DNA from: Trichostrongylus colubriformis
Taxonomy: Eukaryota > Nematoda > Chromadorea > Rhabditida > Trichostrongylidae
Length of the DNA stretch: 64,000 bases
Reading direction: 5' to 3'
NCBI GenBank assembly: GCA_963978905.1
Contig: OZ022260.1
Location: 37,403,326 to 37,467,325 of the forward strand
The translations under genes were made by a program, and so were the position numbers. Below are positions 1 through 11,640 of the stretch, piece after piece. The notes under the pieces were generated by a model, which saw only the letters and a list, made by a program, of their open reading frames with translations, had not been told where the DNA came from and searched no databases. Numbering within the stretch: the first letter of the stretch is position 1; each line of letters begins with the position of its first letter.

Positions 1-7
1 AGATTCC

Positions 8-56
8 ATCAGGCGTTGAATATGGCCTCCAATATAGGCCATATTCAACGCCTGAT
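8..56. repeat. Near-perfect palindrome (21-bp arms)
   Basis: Bases 8-28 are the exact reverse complement of 36-56, with a 7-base loop at 29-35. It lies directly upstream of the truncated PLE reading frame. Head-to-head inverted ends are a known habit of PLE insertions, so it probably marks the 5' truncation junction, but the window edge prevents seeing more. Confidence 0.75.
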
Positions 57-65
57 AGAGTCTCC

Positions 66-581
66 ATGGTTATGCCGTATCTCAATGAAAGAACGGCACA
101 AAAAGTCAACAACGTGGTAAAAAATTCATTGCTCCCTATAAGACTAATATTTCGTCCCCCACCCAATATCAAGCACCTACTCACGCATTCAAGGGTTTAC
201 GAGGAAAGGTGTGGCAGGGAATGTTGTAGTTACTGTGGTGACCAAAAAATATGCCAGCTTCGGGGTACGGTTTATCTCATGAAATGTCGAGGTTGTGGGC
301 AAAAATATGTCGGAGAAACTAAGAGGCCTCTCTACAAACGTGTCGACGAACATCGTAGAGCACTAATAAATCCGTCCTTTTATCCAAACAGTAGTTTCTC
401 CAAACATCGTACAAGGGTACATACCTATGAACCGCCCCCCATACTGGCCATTAAGGTGCTACACCGTTCAGTAGAAAGTACCGTAGAAAGAAAAATTCTA
501 GAAGCCCTTGAAATAAAGCGGCTATCATCAGATATAAATAGCAGGGATGAACTACATGAGCTTTTGCATATCATTACTTGA
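66..581 (+). CDS. GIY-YIG endonuclease domain of a Penelope-like element (5'-truncated)
   Basis: In PLEs this domain follows the reverse transcriptase and nicks target DNA for integration. The frame shows a Cys-rich linker (CGRECCSYCGD, about residues 49-59). The GIY-YIG core follows: VYLMKC, then KYVGET and the arginine of the KRPLYKRVDEHRRA helix (about residues 69-100). A conserved tail ESTVERKILEALEIKRL lies near residue 140. All catalytic landmarks are present and the frame is open to its stop, but the whole reverse transcriptase is missing. The first ATG is only the first methionine of a truncated frame, not a likely start. The tail is repeated at 7,300-7,410 and, more decayed, at 48,300-48,420. 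Confidence 0.8.
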   Translation: MVMPYLNERTAQKVNNVVKNSLLPIRLIFRPPPNIKHLLTHSRVYEERCGRECCSYCGDQKICQLRGTVYLMKCRGCGQKYVGETKRPLYKRVDEHRRALINPSFYPNSSFSKHRTRVHTYEPPPILAIKVLHRSVESTVERKILEALEIKRLSSDINSRDELHELLHIIT

Positions 582-805
582 TCACAGTATACCATTTCTG
601 GATACTGCATGATCATTCTTATATCAAATTTCACCACAGTCATGGAGGCGTTCCCGCTATTTAAGGGTGCCATCGGGTGGGTTAGCAATTTTCCGCCGCA
701 CTGGGTCCTTGGCAGGGTAGGTTGACGCAGTTTTGGGGATAGCACAACGTGAGTTTGTAATATACCTTGTATATTACACAATAATACTACTGCCACTTTT
801 CAGGC

Positions 806-831
806 CTGAGGAAGGTGCTACGCACCGAAAT
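806..831 (+). ncRNA. Hammerhead-like core in PLE family 1 tail
   Basis: CTGAGGA (806-812) matches the hammerhead CUGANGA box. An extra A and a perfect 5-bp hairpin follow (GGTGC 814-818, loop TAC, GCACC 822-826), then GAAA (827-830). Hammerhead motifs are reported from PLE terminal repeats in animals. I do not find a convincing helix I or cleavage triplet here, so this may be a decayed or split copy. Confidence 0.35.
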
Positions 832-1467
832 ATTGCAACTTGTTTTGGAAAACTTTTGGGACTTTTACAGTCTTTTGAGTTTTTTGAAATAAACATTTTG
901 GAGTCTTATATTTTCACACATTCAGATATTCATGAGGCTCCGCGACAGCACTATACTAAGTAAGTGTTGAATATTCCCTCAGGTGCAACAAGCTTCATAC
1001 ATCCACTTTTCCTTACTATTCAAGGCAATGCGTAAACGAGGGACGGGTCATGTAATTGCACATAACATCGACTATACAATGTATACTCAGGAATCCATCC
1101 TCCGCCTTTCGGTTGCGGGCTTTCAATTCTGTGCCGACGTTCAAGAGATTCCTTTCATATACATGGTATGCTTCACTATCAAGCGCCCACACATAGGATT
1201 TTGTGACGCCTACACAATTTAGATTTCCGTCACATATGGTGAGGTTATGAAGTGATAGGCTATGATGAAACCTGTTTTATTCGTTATGCCCATTGTGAAA
1301 AGCCAGTGTTTCAGTCATTTTGTAGTGAAGACATTTGCTCAGAATTTTCTGTTGGAGTCATCCCAGCTTAAATTTATAAAGTACAATCGAATTGGATATG
1401 ATAGTTGCGGAAAGTGCTCAGCTTCATGACTACGTCTTGTGCCACAAGGAGAATTAAATCCCGTAGT

Positions 1468-4391
1468 TACTTCCTTACTTAGGTCGCTCAGGTGATCCGT
1501 TACTCAGTTTGCGCGCGGATCCCAGCATCTCTTCCATCTTCACGGTCTTGAGCAGGGTTGGACCAAAGAACTGCAATTTTTCCTCTGTCGTCTTCGATGT
1601 TGAACATCGAAAAACAGTCAAAGCACCGTCTTGGAGAACGGCCAAGAGGCCTTTCCACTAGCGAGGATACCATACTGCCGTGCTTGTACTCCACCGCCCG
1701 TCGTTTCGACATCTTAGATGGCCTGCCCAAGGATGTTTGAGAATTGCGACATGGACCAATGGGTCTTTGACGCCTTACATGTTCTTGACGTCGTCTCTAT
1801 GCAGCCGTTGCTCTCTTTGACCGTGCAGAGTCAGATCCATAAGCTTTCTTTTGAGCGAAGCGTGGGGGACCCTGAGTTGGTCCGATATTGCTTGGTGAGA
1901 GCCCATGTTTCGGCGCCATAACACAGGACGGGTAGCACTGTAGAGTCGAATAGCTGGGCACGTGAGGAGGAATTCCTTGTGGAGTCTATCACCGTTCTTA
2001 CTAAGCTCCCGCAGCCCACGCAGCTTTTCTGCGTTGGCATGGCTCGGCTTTAGCGCGTTTGGGGGCGTGATCAGTCTTCCGAGATACGCAAATTCCTCAA
2101 CGTTTTCCAGCTGAATGTCTACTAAAGTGACAGGGGCTGGGTCGGCTAAGGTGTTCCGCATGACTTTCGTTTTGCTGTACATCTTCAGGTCTACAGACAC
2201 ACTCCTTCTGTTTAGCTCGCTTAGCATGCTGGTGGCTTCGCTCGTGGTATTACAGATCAGAACGATGTCGTCGGCAAAGCAAAGATGGTTAAGTCTTCGG
2301 CCGTCTATCAGAACTCCTTTGTCCCCCCACTCGCAATCTCGAGAATACACACAAGGGTGGCTGCAAAGAGGTTCGGTGAGATGGGTTCATCCTGTCTAAC
2401 TCCTTTCTCCACAGGTACAATGACCTCTCTCTCGAAGGTCTTCAGCGCTGTCGTACACTGCCAATAGCATGCCTTAATCGCCTCGATGTAACATCTTCAA
2501 CTCTTTGTAGTCGAAGACTGTCTCAGAGGCATTCCGGTTCCACATGTCGAATGCCTTTTCATAGTCAATGAATGTGAGGATCAGCGACATCTGATGTTCG
2601 CGTGCGGCTTCCAGGAGGCGGCTCAGTGTAAAGATGTGATCGATCGTTGAGAAAGAGCGTCGAAATCCAGCCTGTTCCACAGTTTGATTTTCTTCCGGAA
2701 CCCTGCGAATACTCCATGCGTCTTGCGAAGACTTTGTGTAATAAATGACCGGCAGGAGTGTGATAAGTCGGTAATTTCGGAGGTCCTCTCTGTCGCCCTT
2801 CTTGTATAGCAAAACAGTTTTTGATGAGCGCCATTCCAACGGTACTCGGCCTTCTCTCAAGTATCGTGAGGGCGCGATGCAAGGGCGGTGTATAGGGGGC
2901 CACCACAGGTTTTCAGAAGCTCGGCGGGTATGCCCTCTTTTCCGTGGGCCTTTCCTGGAGACAAGCTTTGAACTGCTGAGTGAATTTCCGACGCAAGAAA
3001 GGGGAGTACTTCCCCGCATGCATAGTTAGGCGCCGCTGTGGTAGAAGAGCTGCAGAACGGCTGGTTGAAGAAGGATTGGATCTCCTGCTCGATCAAGCGC
3101 CTTGACGTGATGCGCGCGCTTGACGAAGTTCTGAGGCCGGGAATGCCCGCATTGATTTCAGTCAGATTCCGAGCCGCCAACTTGATGCTTTATCGATTTT
3201 CAGCAGCTGCGAGTAATCTGGACCTCTCGTACTTTTGGTGGTCACGATTCACGGCTTCTCTGCATCTCCTTGATGGCTGGTGGAGTAGGGGCGACATCTG
3301 TCCATGTTCTTTCGCTTTTCCAGCGGGGCTTTTGTTTCTTCAGAGCTCTTGTGTTTTCCTTTTGTGGCGTGACATGGGAAGCCTGCGGTAGCTGCTTGGT
3401 TGATTTGTGACAGCACCTCGACCACATGTGCATAATCTTCATCGATGTCAGGGTGTGTGGTAAAGGATGCGGTAGAGGACAACAGAGACGCCACCTCGGC
3501 CTAGCGTCTCCCTCGGTGGTCTTCTTTTCATGAACTGATGCAGCTTTATCAGGCTCCAGTTGATGTGGATCTTCGCTCGGAGCATCCAGTGGTCGCTTTC
3601 TGTAACAAAAGAAGGCACGACGGCAACAACGATGTCACAACGACGGTGGTAGAGGATATGATCCAGCTCATGCTTGAGTCTTCCATCTGAGCTGATGTGG
3701 GTCCATCTGTGGGCCGCTGGCTCCAAGAACTGACCATTGCCGTGCCAGAAGTGCATGCTCTCCCAAATTGCAGCCAGTCGTGCGCTGGATTCGCTCCTAT
3801 GCTCCTCGCTGAAGGGCCCAACAAAGACTTATCCTTGTCAAGGGCCAACCCGGGCGTTGAAGTCGCCTATGACAAGCTTGAAGTGACTGCGACAAGCGGT
3901 AAGGGCGTCTGTCAAATCGTCGTAAAAATCTGCGTGCTCCTGTTCAGCTGCATCCGGCGTTGGCGCGTAGACCTAGAACAGACAGCCAGTCGTTTTGCCC
4001 AAGATAGAAAACTCCAGAGAGGCAAGCCTGTGCGAGTTTAAGTTCTGTCGGCGACGTGTTCTTCGAAGTGCGGGCGACGATAAAACCAATGTCTCCTGAC
4101 GTGGAGTTATCCAGTCTTCCACCTAGGTAGATTCCGGAGCCGCCTTCCCACTTGCCCTGTAAAAGCACGTTTCTTTTGGTTTCCGACGAGCCAATCACGT
4201 CGAACTTGATCCTGATTGTTTCCTCCATCATAAGTGGAGCTGCGCAGGGTTCGCGATCGATCGGCAGTTGTAAGTGCAAAGCCTGAGCGGTCCTTTGCGT
4301 TTGCTGCGTCGGGCGTTGCCCGTAATCTGCAAGATAGCGTGCGATCTCAAGATTTGATCACCTCTCTCCGCTTTGATCTTTTTTTTTTGAT
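1468..4391 (-). mobile_element. RTE-type LINE retrotransposon, nearly full length, decayed
   Basis: The element reads from about 4,390 down to 1,468 and encodes an apurinic-type endonuclease followed by a reverse transcriptase, the RTE layout. It is flanked by a 10-bp target duplication with one mismatch (1,458-1,467 and 4,392-4,401). Copy B holds the uninterrupted target near 46,890. The 3' end on the minus strand carries a short TAAG-like repeat, as in RTE tails. The 5' end is preceded by a T-rich run on the plus strand. The length of about 2.9 kb is close to the usual 3.2 kb. Confidence 0.88.
1775..4279 (-). pseudogene. RTE endonuclease/reverse transcriptase polyprotein, frameshifted
   Basis: Read on the minus strand in several frames. 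The endonuclease N-part at 3,944-4,279 has DVIGSSETKR; GDFNARVG lies near 3,850-3,890; the endonuclease end at 3,560-3,700 has DHILYHRR and ESDHWMLRAK. The reverse transcriptase follows: PGKAHGKEGIPAELL (2,857-3,180), LILTFIDYEKAFD with the first catalytic Asp (2,474-3,019), and FADDIVLICNT with the catalytic DD pair (1,775-2,350). These blocks lie in different frames with stops between them, so the protein is dead. Catalytic residues of both domains are still legible, which suggests moderate age. It belongs to the element, not to the host. Confidence 0.88.
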
Positions 4392-4800
4392 ATCCGGTAG
4401 TATCAAAACAGGTGTGTTTAGTAGTTACTAGAAAGAGTTTAATAAAATGCGAAACCAGCGCTTCAAAAGGGTCCGGAACACCGTCTCCTCTTTATGGAGC
4501 GTGACCCCCACCTCTCTCTTAAACGGCTGTTGACAAACTACTTTCCTGTAGTATACTTCAAGCGACGTTCGTCGGAGAAGGGTCCTGTAACTCTGCTCAG
4601 AGGGTCGCGTGGCAAAAATAGGAAGCGGTTCCAAGATCAGCGTTCAATTTATGTATCCATTACAAGCAACGACTTCGACCTCGAGCTCCTAGTAGCAGAA
4701 ACCAGTAGAAATGTGAGAGCTACCAGCTAAACATGGTAGTATGGATAGACAAGGGTGGGGAATTAAAATAAACTAATGTAGTGCGAGAGAAAACCAACTT

Positions 4801-6514
4801 ACAAGTGAGGCCCATCATGTCATGGTGAGCTTCTACGAAACGGTTTTAGCTTCTTGTAGGGTCACATATATCAAGCATTAAAACCGGTCCAAAATTCGGC
4901 TAAGTGATCTTGGGATGGGGTCCACAGAATGGTTGATGGTTCGATTCCCACTGAAGGCAAATTTCCGCATTTTCTAGTTTTCATCCTTTGCTCATATATG
5001 ACCGCACGTTCAGAATGTGAGAAATTCAATTTGTACGACGTGGTGTCGTGCCGGACTGCTAGGATCACACGCTTCCGTAGAGATTTATTGGAGTAGTTTG
5101 GCCGATGACGATTGATGACAAGACGAACAGAATGAAAATGTTCTCTACTGGTTGCCTTTTTATAGGCTTCTCACATCTGATCAACTTATCTTGGAGTAAC
5201 ACGTTGAAACATAACAGTTACCAGTAGGTAAGGATATCATATCATAATGATAAGAACAACGAAACAAAACAAGTACAAACATGTTATCCTTTCTAAAAAT
5301 TTTTATTTCGCTAGGGAACCGCGATCTTCAGTATTTAGCGTACTAGGCAAGTGATTTGATTGGAACTGCCAACCCTCACAACAAGGAAACTAAGCGCTTC
5401 TCCGGGGGACACGTGTGATATTCATGCTCAGGGGGTCGATTTACTTTAGGTAACAAGTTTTCAGCCTAACCGTGATTTGGTCCAAGCGCGCAAAACTGGG
5501 GGACTACTAGTACTACTACAACCATAGTAAAGAACACCAACGGAAGGAGGTCGGTAGTTGATATAAGGAAATATTTGCTATCATCTGCCATCGCATGGTG
5601 TTGCTAGGTGCAGTCCACTTAGAATGCGTTGATCCTACACATGCTGCATTGAATTTGATCGAGGCTGCTTGTTGTTCCTTTGTACAAGTAATCAGTGATC
5701 AGTGACTATGTGCCCGTGTCCATCCCACTGTCTCGAACTTGTTTTAGAACTCAGTTCGGATAATCTGGAACTGAATGGGTCTCTTGAGAACGAATATCCC
5801 ACTAGTTTCGCACGGAAACGCCTGACACGTGTGCTAGGAGCGCCGAAGGGTTTAAACACGGTAAACTTTGAAAGCTTGTCAATGAGGTCTTTTTGGTGCT
5901 CCAGCAACGAAAATTGCAGTCATCTTGGTTGTGCGCAAATAGTATAGTACTGTACAAAGAAAATCAAGAAAATGCAAAAGCGTTGACGTCGACGGGAGTC
6001 TAACAATCAACAATTTCTTTTTGAATGTGTAAAGAACAATTTGAGGCTCCAAAAGTTTATTATCAAAAGACTGACTGATCCGTGATTTTGATCCAAGCGC
6101 GTTACTCTGATAATAGAAGCTTTTGATAATAAACCTTTGGAGCCTCAAAATGTTCTTCACACATTCAGATTGGCATGAGGCTTAGGGACAGAACAATACT
6201 CAGAGTTTTCTTTTTGTTCAGCAGTTACGATGAGTCATTCTACATCTTTGAACCAGCTCGCAATGGTATTGGCGTGGGTTTGAAGACAGTATTCTAATAA
6301 GCATGTAGTGAAGGGCGCAGCTGGGAAGCATTGCAGCAAACCGGTCAAATTTGTTTCTTTCTGAGGAACTTTTGTCACTCATTTTCTGACCTCTACAGAG
6401 CCATTCAGCCGAATTTTAAGACCGCTTGTTTGCTTTATGTATGTGACCCTATGAAATGCAAAAAAATCATTTTGAAACGGCTCACCATGGCTTGACGGGC
6501 CTTCCTTCTTGGTG
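4801..6514. mobile_element. Non-autonomous DNA element with long (about 130 bp) inverted termini, copy 1
   Basis: The left end (about 4,805-4,935) and the right end (about 6,375-6,510) are inverted copies of each other, with the outer motif GGCCCATCA..CATGGTGAGC. Copy B has the uninterrupted target at about 47,335, proving insertion after the duplication. The interior matches the second copy at 34,943-36,285 but its shared frame is broken by stops. A large internal palindrome (6,025-6,165) and a PLE terminal block (to about 6,210) occur only in this copy and look like a nested insertion. No transposase was seen. Confidence 0.75.
6025..6165. repeat. Imperfect palindrome (about 45-bp arms) joined to a PLE terminal block
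   Basis: Bases about 6,025-6,069 pair with about 6,119-6,164 across a 50-base spacer. The right arm runs straight into the block 'ggcatgaggcttagggacag', which is also the terminus of PLE family 1. The same palindrome-plus-terminus arrangement recurs at 54,785-54,885. Confidence 0.6.
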
Positions 6515-6574
6515 TCTTCACCACAAGGTGCAAAATCCGCGACCAGTTCAGAACAGTACGGAATCTTGACTTAC

Positions 6575-6801
6575 CCGTTGAGTCCTCGACCATAGTATGG
6601 GATGGCTGTAACTTTTGTATCTGGAATGGATTGTGGAATGGACATGAATGTGTTAAAACATCAACACCGCAGAGAATTGTTAGAACTTTCAACGATACAA
6701 ACCATCATGATGTACAACTTCATGTTCATGATCATGTCCATCTCCAAATTCATCCTGGTAAAATAGTATATCTTCGTCAGCATCGTCAGTAGTAGTATCC
6801 C
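6575..6801 (-). CDS. Two conserved exons of an unrecognised host gene (copy A, partial)
   Basis: Exon 1 (6,703-6,801, 99 nt) follows the acceptor GTGTAATTGCAG, ends at the donor G|GTTTGT, and encodes an acidic, His-rich stretch (DDADEDILFYQDEFGDGHDH). Exon 2 (6,575-6,620, 46 nt) lies between CCATTCCAG and G|GTAAGT. The phases join without a stop. The copy B counterparts (84 and 46 nt) keep both phases and splice sites, and the first differs by 15 nt, a multiple of three. That pattern indicates coding constraint. Upstream exons are not identified. The next downstream exon in A (about 4,550-4,720) has indels relative to B, and the intron between them received the TIR element. The product is not recognised. 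Confidence 0.6.
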
Positions 6802-7094
6802 CTGCAATTACACACAAACATTGAGGAAACGCATTCAAAACTCAAGCACCAGCATCTCACTCCAGATAATAATCTTGCAATTATTCCAACACTGAACGGA
6901 AGAAGCACGAGGAGAGGCTTCAAAATTATTACTTCAAAAAGCTTAACTGTCTCCACAGCACATTGTGAGAGAAAATGGAGCCTGGTGGCGAACTCTCGGC
7001 CCGTAGCTCCTTTCCAGCGACTACGGTGATGTATGATATCACATCCATTCTACACTGCACGTCGCTGCAGTCATGTGATTAACAGAAGAGTCAC

Positions 7095-7410
7095 GTGGCT
7101 CGTCTTTGCTATATACTTCTGAGGATAGTCTTTTTATCTCTAGTGCTTTCAGTATTTTTCCTTTCATTGTGTTTTCAGTTTTGTGGCCTTGCAGAATCTC
7201 ACCTCATATACAAGCAAGAGTTTCTCCAGCCACAGAACCTAAAACATGCCCACGAAATGACATCCCAACTTGATAGCGAAAGTGTTGCTGCACTCCATTG
7301 AAAACACAGTGGAAAGGAAATTACTGGAGACACTAGAAATAAAAAGACTATCTTGGGAAATAAATAGCAAAAACGAGCTACGTGACTCTTTTCAGTTAAT
7401 CACTTGAGTG
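7095..7410 (+). pseudogene. PLE family 1 GIY-YIG relic
   Basis: Only the end of the endonuclease frame is readable. Around 7,300-7,410 the translation gives ENTVERKLLETLEIKRLS and NSKNELRDSF, matching the tail of the 66-581 protein. The upstream part (7,095-7,300) is degenerate. The copy B counterpart at about 48,150-48,420 is also decayed, so this insertion predates the duplication. The 3' tail continues to about 8,540 but is split by the MITE at 7,567-8,310. Confidence 0.65.
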
Positions 7411-7566
7411 CAATGACGCGCACTGTAGAATGAATGTGTATAATACATCACTATAGTCACAGCACGTTTAAGCTATCAAGGGTCAGATCAGGTTTAACTA
7501 TTTCTGCTCCACTCCCATCACGTAGTAAGGAAAGGATGTGCGGCAGCAGTGAGTCAATCGGATATA

Positions 7567-8310
7567 CAGGGGGTGCCAAAAAAAAAAGTAATTTTGTCTC
7601 CTCCACTTTCGACCTCATTTAGCCAAACTACAGTAAATTCTATTGAGGTATTCTCATCCCCAGAATCAAGAGCAGACCTAACTCTATCACTATGCTCCGT
7701 GGCAGCCTCCTGCACGAGCAGGAACGGGAGCAAGGAAAGACTGAACAAGATGTATCACCTCAACTGGGCAAAATCCGAAATTTCTTCGCCCTCTTTCACA
7801 ACCTTGCTGACGTCCGTTCAATCTGGGTACCTAAGGGGATTCATACCGGATGTGTTCTTTAACATTGCGTTTTTCCCGGGTTCCCAGCGCCCTTCGTTTC
7901 CAAGAGCCAAAACGTTCCCCTACCACTGAAACCCCTCCGGAGGCGGATTTGAGGCATGAAAATGATACTTTGGATCATAGCAGCCTTGTCCAAGCAGCAG
8001 GGGCTCTATGACTTCCAAGAACCGAAGGGCCAACCCTCAGGAAGCTTCCCACAAAAGACCTACCACGGAGCTTGGCTCCACTATTTTTAGCGGATTTTTA
8101 AATGTAGGTACTCCGAAGCCCGACTGCGCCGAATGAAACCTCCATATTTTTATGAACATGAACGTGAGGAGCCACAGCTTGTTCCTGCTTTTAGAGGAAC
8201 ATTTCGGGAATGTTTTGCCCCAATACTTTTATCTCTTTCGTTTCCCTACGTTTTGTAAAATTGGCAGATGTGAGCCGTGGGCAAAATTACTTTTTTTTTG
8301 GCACCCCCTG
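7567..8310. mobile_element. TA-flanked MITE with CAGGGGGTGCC termini, copy 1
   Basis: The termini CAGGGGGTGCCAAAAAA (left) and its inverse (right, ending GGCACCCCCTG at 8,310) are flanked by TA on both sides. The copy B sequence at about 48,565 has exactly the length expected for the empty site with one TA. TA duplications and this terminal form point to the Tc1/mariner superfamily. The interior encodes no transposase; short frames are shared among copies but not with any protein I know. Related copies: 20,167-20,850, 44,138-44,887 and a fragment at 52,915-53,250. Confidence 0.8.
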
Positions 8311-8579
8311 TATATCTGCTGACTCCTTCCAAAAAGTGTCAGTGTATAAAATGAAATGGGTTGCTTTATTTCAGGCTTGAGGAAGGTTGTAGGCGAGAAA
8401 AGTTTGCCTATGACCTTTAAATCCTTTCGCAGTATTTTGTGGATCTTTTGAGTCTTTCGAAATAAAACTTTGGAGCCTCACAATGTTTTTCACACATTTA
8501 AACTAGCATGAGGCCTCGTGACTGAACAATACCCGTAAAAAAACACAGTTTATTATACCCAAATATAAACAGGAGTACG

Positions 8580-9330
8580 ATGTGTCTGTTCATTTGTTCG
8601 TCTGCTTTCTGTCTGCCCGATTCTTGGTATTACCACATAAGCAGGTGGGAGAGGTCGGGTCAAGTTCGGGTTGTATGGAGCATGGTCCAAGATGTACAGA
8701 GCGCACTTGGGTCATGCGGGACTCCGGCCATAGTAGGAGGAGCGCGCACTACGAAGTGCTCGGCTCAATGCGAGAATTCTAAAATTCGTACTGAAATTGC
8801 TCTGAATTTCAGATAATTTCGACCAGTATGGGATCAAGTTATTTTTTAGCGGTTAGGAGAGACCCGCTTCCAGTGGACGAAGCATGCTCTGAATGAGAAA
8901 AAACGTGGACTTCAGCGAGGTCCAAGCTGAAGATCTAAGCTGTATTCAAGATACTTGAAATGAGTGGAGACTCACTCACAGTAGGTGCAGCGTGCAACGG
9001 ACAAAATCGTGTTCATCTATGAGAAATTATAGTTCCTCTTGAAAGAGTTTAAGATCGAGTAAAAGGAAGTGATGTGCATTAGCTAACGACAAATATATAC
9101 CAAATGATCGCTGTAGGTGGTATGTCCAATGGATATTCATTGACAATATTGGTTGGTGTACAAACGGCTGGAAACGGTTAACGGACCATTCTACTGACTC
9201 AGTGCTCATAAAGTTGAAATCATACAGCAGTGAATCAGGGATCGATACTAACTGAAAATACCGGATTTTATGCAGGAGGCAGGGAACGGCCTATGAACCA
9301 TACCACTGTGTACCCTCATGGAAGTTAAAA
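8580..9330 (+). repeat. Dispersed repeat family with 'catggtccaagatgtacagagcgcac' core
   Basis: The core motif (8,682-8,706) and its surroundings recur at 17,830-18,000 and 48,690-48,780, and inverted at 20,000-20,100, 21,110-21,290 and 53,490-53,640. A linked block (about 8,860-9,000, with 'cccgcttccagtgg') recurs at 18,540-18,760 and 48,900-49,030. From about 9,120 to 9,330 there are two diverged tandem units around 'ggctggaaacggtt'. No coding frame is shared among the copies, so I call it an anonymous dispersed repeat. Confidence 0.55.
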
Positions 9331-9718
9331 TAGTACAACTCCAACACATACTATATAAGCAAGGGTTGATCTGCGATCCACACTAGTAGGTAGCGCAGTT
9401 GCAGATTATTATTTATTAGGTATCAAGAAAATTTTATTAGGTCATTCTTGCCGACATTGATCGAAATCATCGATCCCAGTGGATAAAAAGGAGCATGATA
9501 CACCCCTGGGTGATCATAGCTGTAGAAGGTGTAACTCTGCAGCATTGGATGCCATCAATTATGATCGTCGGCTTTTGTACGGAGGGCAGGACGATGTGAT
9601 GGACTTCATCAGACAAAGTTGCTGAAATTTACGAAGCATTTAGATCGTTACCTATTGCTATGAGTAGTGAGGGTTGCAAACGGGCAATCCCAAAGCACTA
9701 ATGCAAAACCTATTGAGC
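9330..9718. other. Repeat-derived non-coding stretch
   Basis: Part of it (about 9,390-9,560) matches 19,318-19,510, including the phrase 'gagtgatcacagtcgtag' in diverged form. No exon-like or RNA-gene signal was seen. Confidence 0.4.
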
Positions 9719-10475
9719 CTATCTATGGAGCCATCATGAATAGTCGAATATCGAAACCAAGCGCTATCTGGAGTCATGTCGGATGGTCATGTGGGAGCAC
9801 CAGTCCACCTCACCTGTGTGGAGAGCGAAGTTGGAGCGCGAATATGTAAATGTCTACTACATCACAAAACGCGCTACATGCAGTCTGCTTGGGCACTTAT
9901 TGTTAGTTTCCTTGTTGTAGACATATTTTCCAATTGCAAAAGCACGATTCTCATACACTTCGACTTTGATGAAAGTCAGTGATGGTTTAGAAAATCCGTT
10001 TTCTTCTTTTGTATATGTACCTATTGATCCATACAGAGGTTATCGTTGAACACATCTTGAGAAACTTTTTTCCACGTCATTTTACCGAAAGCGCGTTTCA
10101 CACCAATGTCCTTAAACGCGATGTAGGTCGCAAAGTTCAGCTGGTCAACAGAAGAACGAATAAGATATATACAAAAGAAGAAAATGGATTTTGTCAACCA
10201 TCACTGACTTTCATCAAAGTCGAAGTGTATGAGAATCGTGCTTTTGCAATTAAAAAATATGTCTACAACAAGGAAACTAACAATAAATGCCCAAGCAGAC
10301 TGCATGTAGCGCGTTTCGTGATGTAGTAGACATTTACATATTTGCGTTCCAACTTCGCTTTCCACACAGGTGAGGTGGACTGGTGCTCCCACATGACCAT
10401 CCGACATGACTCCTCCTCAGACTCAGATAGCGCTTGGTTTCGATATTCGACTATTCATGATGGCTCCATAGATAG
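9719..10475. repeat. Foldback: two about 300-bp inverted arms
   Basis: Left arm 9,719-10,017 and right arm 10,167-10,475 are nearly identical in opposite orientation, around a 150-base centre. Each arm carries the same 68-residue open frame (9,776-9,982 plus; 10,201-10,407 minus) with only a few substitutions, which simply reflects the inversion. The arms are more similar to each other than copies A and B are, so the inversion is fairly young. Copy B has no counterpart. A transcript could form a long hairpin. No transposase and no clear target duplication were found. Confidence 0.8.
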
Positions 10476-10479
10476 AGTT

Positions 10480-11640
10480 TCAACATTGGACTCGTCAGCT
10501 ATGAAAAGTTTTGTTGATCTAAGGCCTCAAAAGGAGGGCAGTAGCAACTCGATGATGCATCGGCAAATATGTAGGCGGATTGAATTGAGTTACGTAGCTC
10601 TATCCACTGTATTCACCCCCTAATACTAACAAACGGACCCCTAATACTTGTTGTATTTCTTACTGACCATGGAATCTTGGGCCAAAAGGTCCCTTCGGTT
10701 TTATAAACAGTGCCCCATTTGTTCTAGCTACTATCACTCACGCAGCAACAGCATGTTAGATGCAATCGGAAGGGCAATAACAATTAATCGGTCCTTCGAA
10801 GGGTAGGGTCGGAAAGAGCAGTACTGGAGAGTGCAAGCGTTGCTGCCAATAATTTTGTGACGGGCAGGAAGGGGTGTTCAGCAAGGACTCAGCTCCTCGG
10901 CTGTTTACTTGGCTAGTGACGAAATACTCAGGTAGGCACTGTAGTATTGAATAGCCACAGGATGTATTCTGCAGCTCGCCATAAGTCACACGTCACTGTT
11001 TATGTAGAATTGTCATAGCAGCAATGTTCATCAGAAAAGGATCATTCGGATAGCCCAATGATTGTGAAGAGTCCTCCGACTTTCAAGCAGCCTTCATACA
11101 TTGTGCTTTCCAAGAGACAGATTTCCACACCCCTTGGCAATTCGCATGGTTTTGCTGCCACATTTATTATCGTGCAGTCGTGGCAATGTGAGAGGTCGTC
11201 TCAAAAAGGGTAGTGGTGGTAATAGCTTACGGATCGACATCCTCAATTTCCTTATAATGGTTACACGGCTTGATAGATAGGAGAATATTAGTGGAATGTC
11301 CTCATGGCACTTGGTGTAAGCACCACCAATTAATGTAAACGCCAACAATCAGTGCCGTTGTTTTCACAATCCTTCTCACAAAGAATGCTTGTCACTTTCA
11401 ACATAACTGAGAGACATTTGAACTCTTGTCGAAGAATTCTCGTGAGTGCCTGTGCAACGGAAGATACGCTAGATACGCTCAACAGATCAACTCAGAACCC
11501 ACTTCCTTGTTTTGGAGTCAATCTGAATGTGCTCAAAATTATACTATGACAAAAGCGGTGCGAACCATCAGAGAGAAGATTTATGCGCTTGCGAACTTTC
11601 TACTATTCCTTGTAAAGTGCTCAGTATAACCTAAAGAACT
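10480..11640. other. No supported gene
   Basis: Several short open frames on both strands, none with conserved counterparts, recognisable motifs or convincing paired splice sites. This part is absent from copy B. Confidence 0.4.

Larger units (their letters stand above)
1..960 (+). mobile_element. Penelope-like element, family 1, 5'-truncated
   Basis: This holds the C-terminal GIY-YIG part of a PLE protein (66-581), then a 3' non-coding tail with a hammerhead-like core (806-830) and a terminal block ending in 'catgaggctccgcgacag'. Relics with the same tail occur at 8,370-8,540 and at 48,600-48,640 (partly). Shorter copies of the terminal block lie at 6,160-6,210 and 54,845-54,885. Copy B lacks this insertion: its homology with copy A begins just after it, at about 965. 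Confidence 0.7.
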
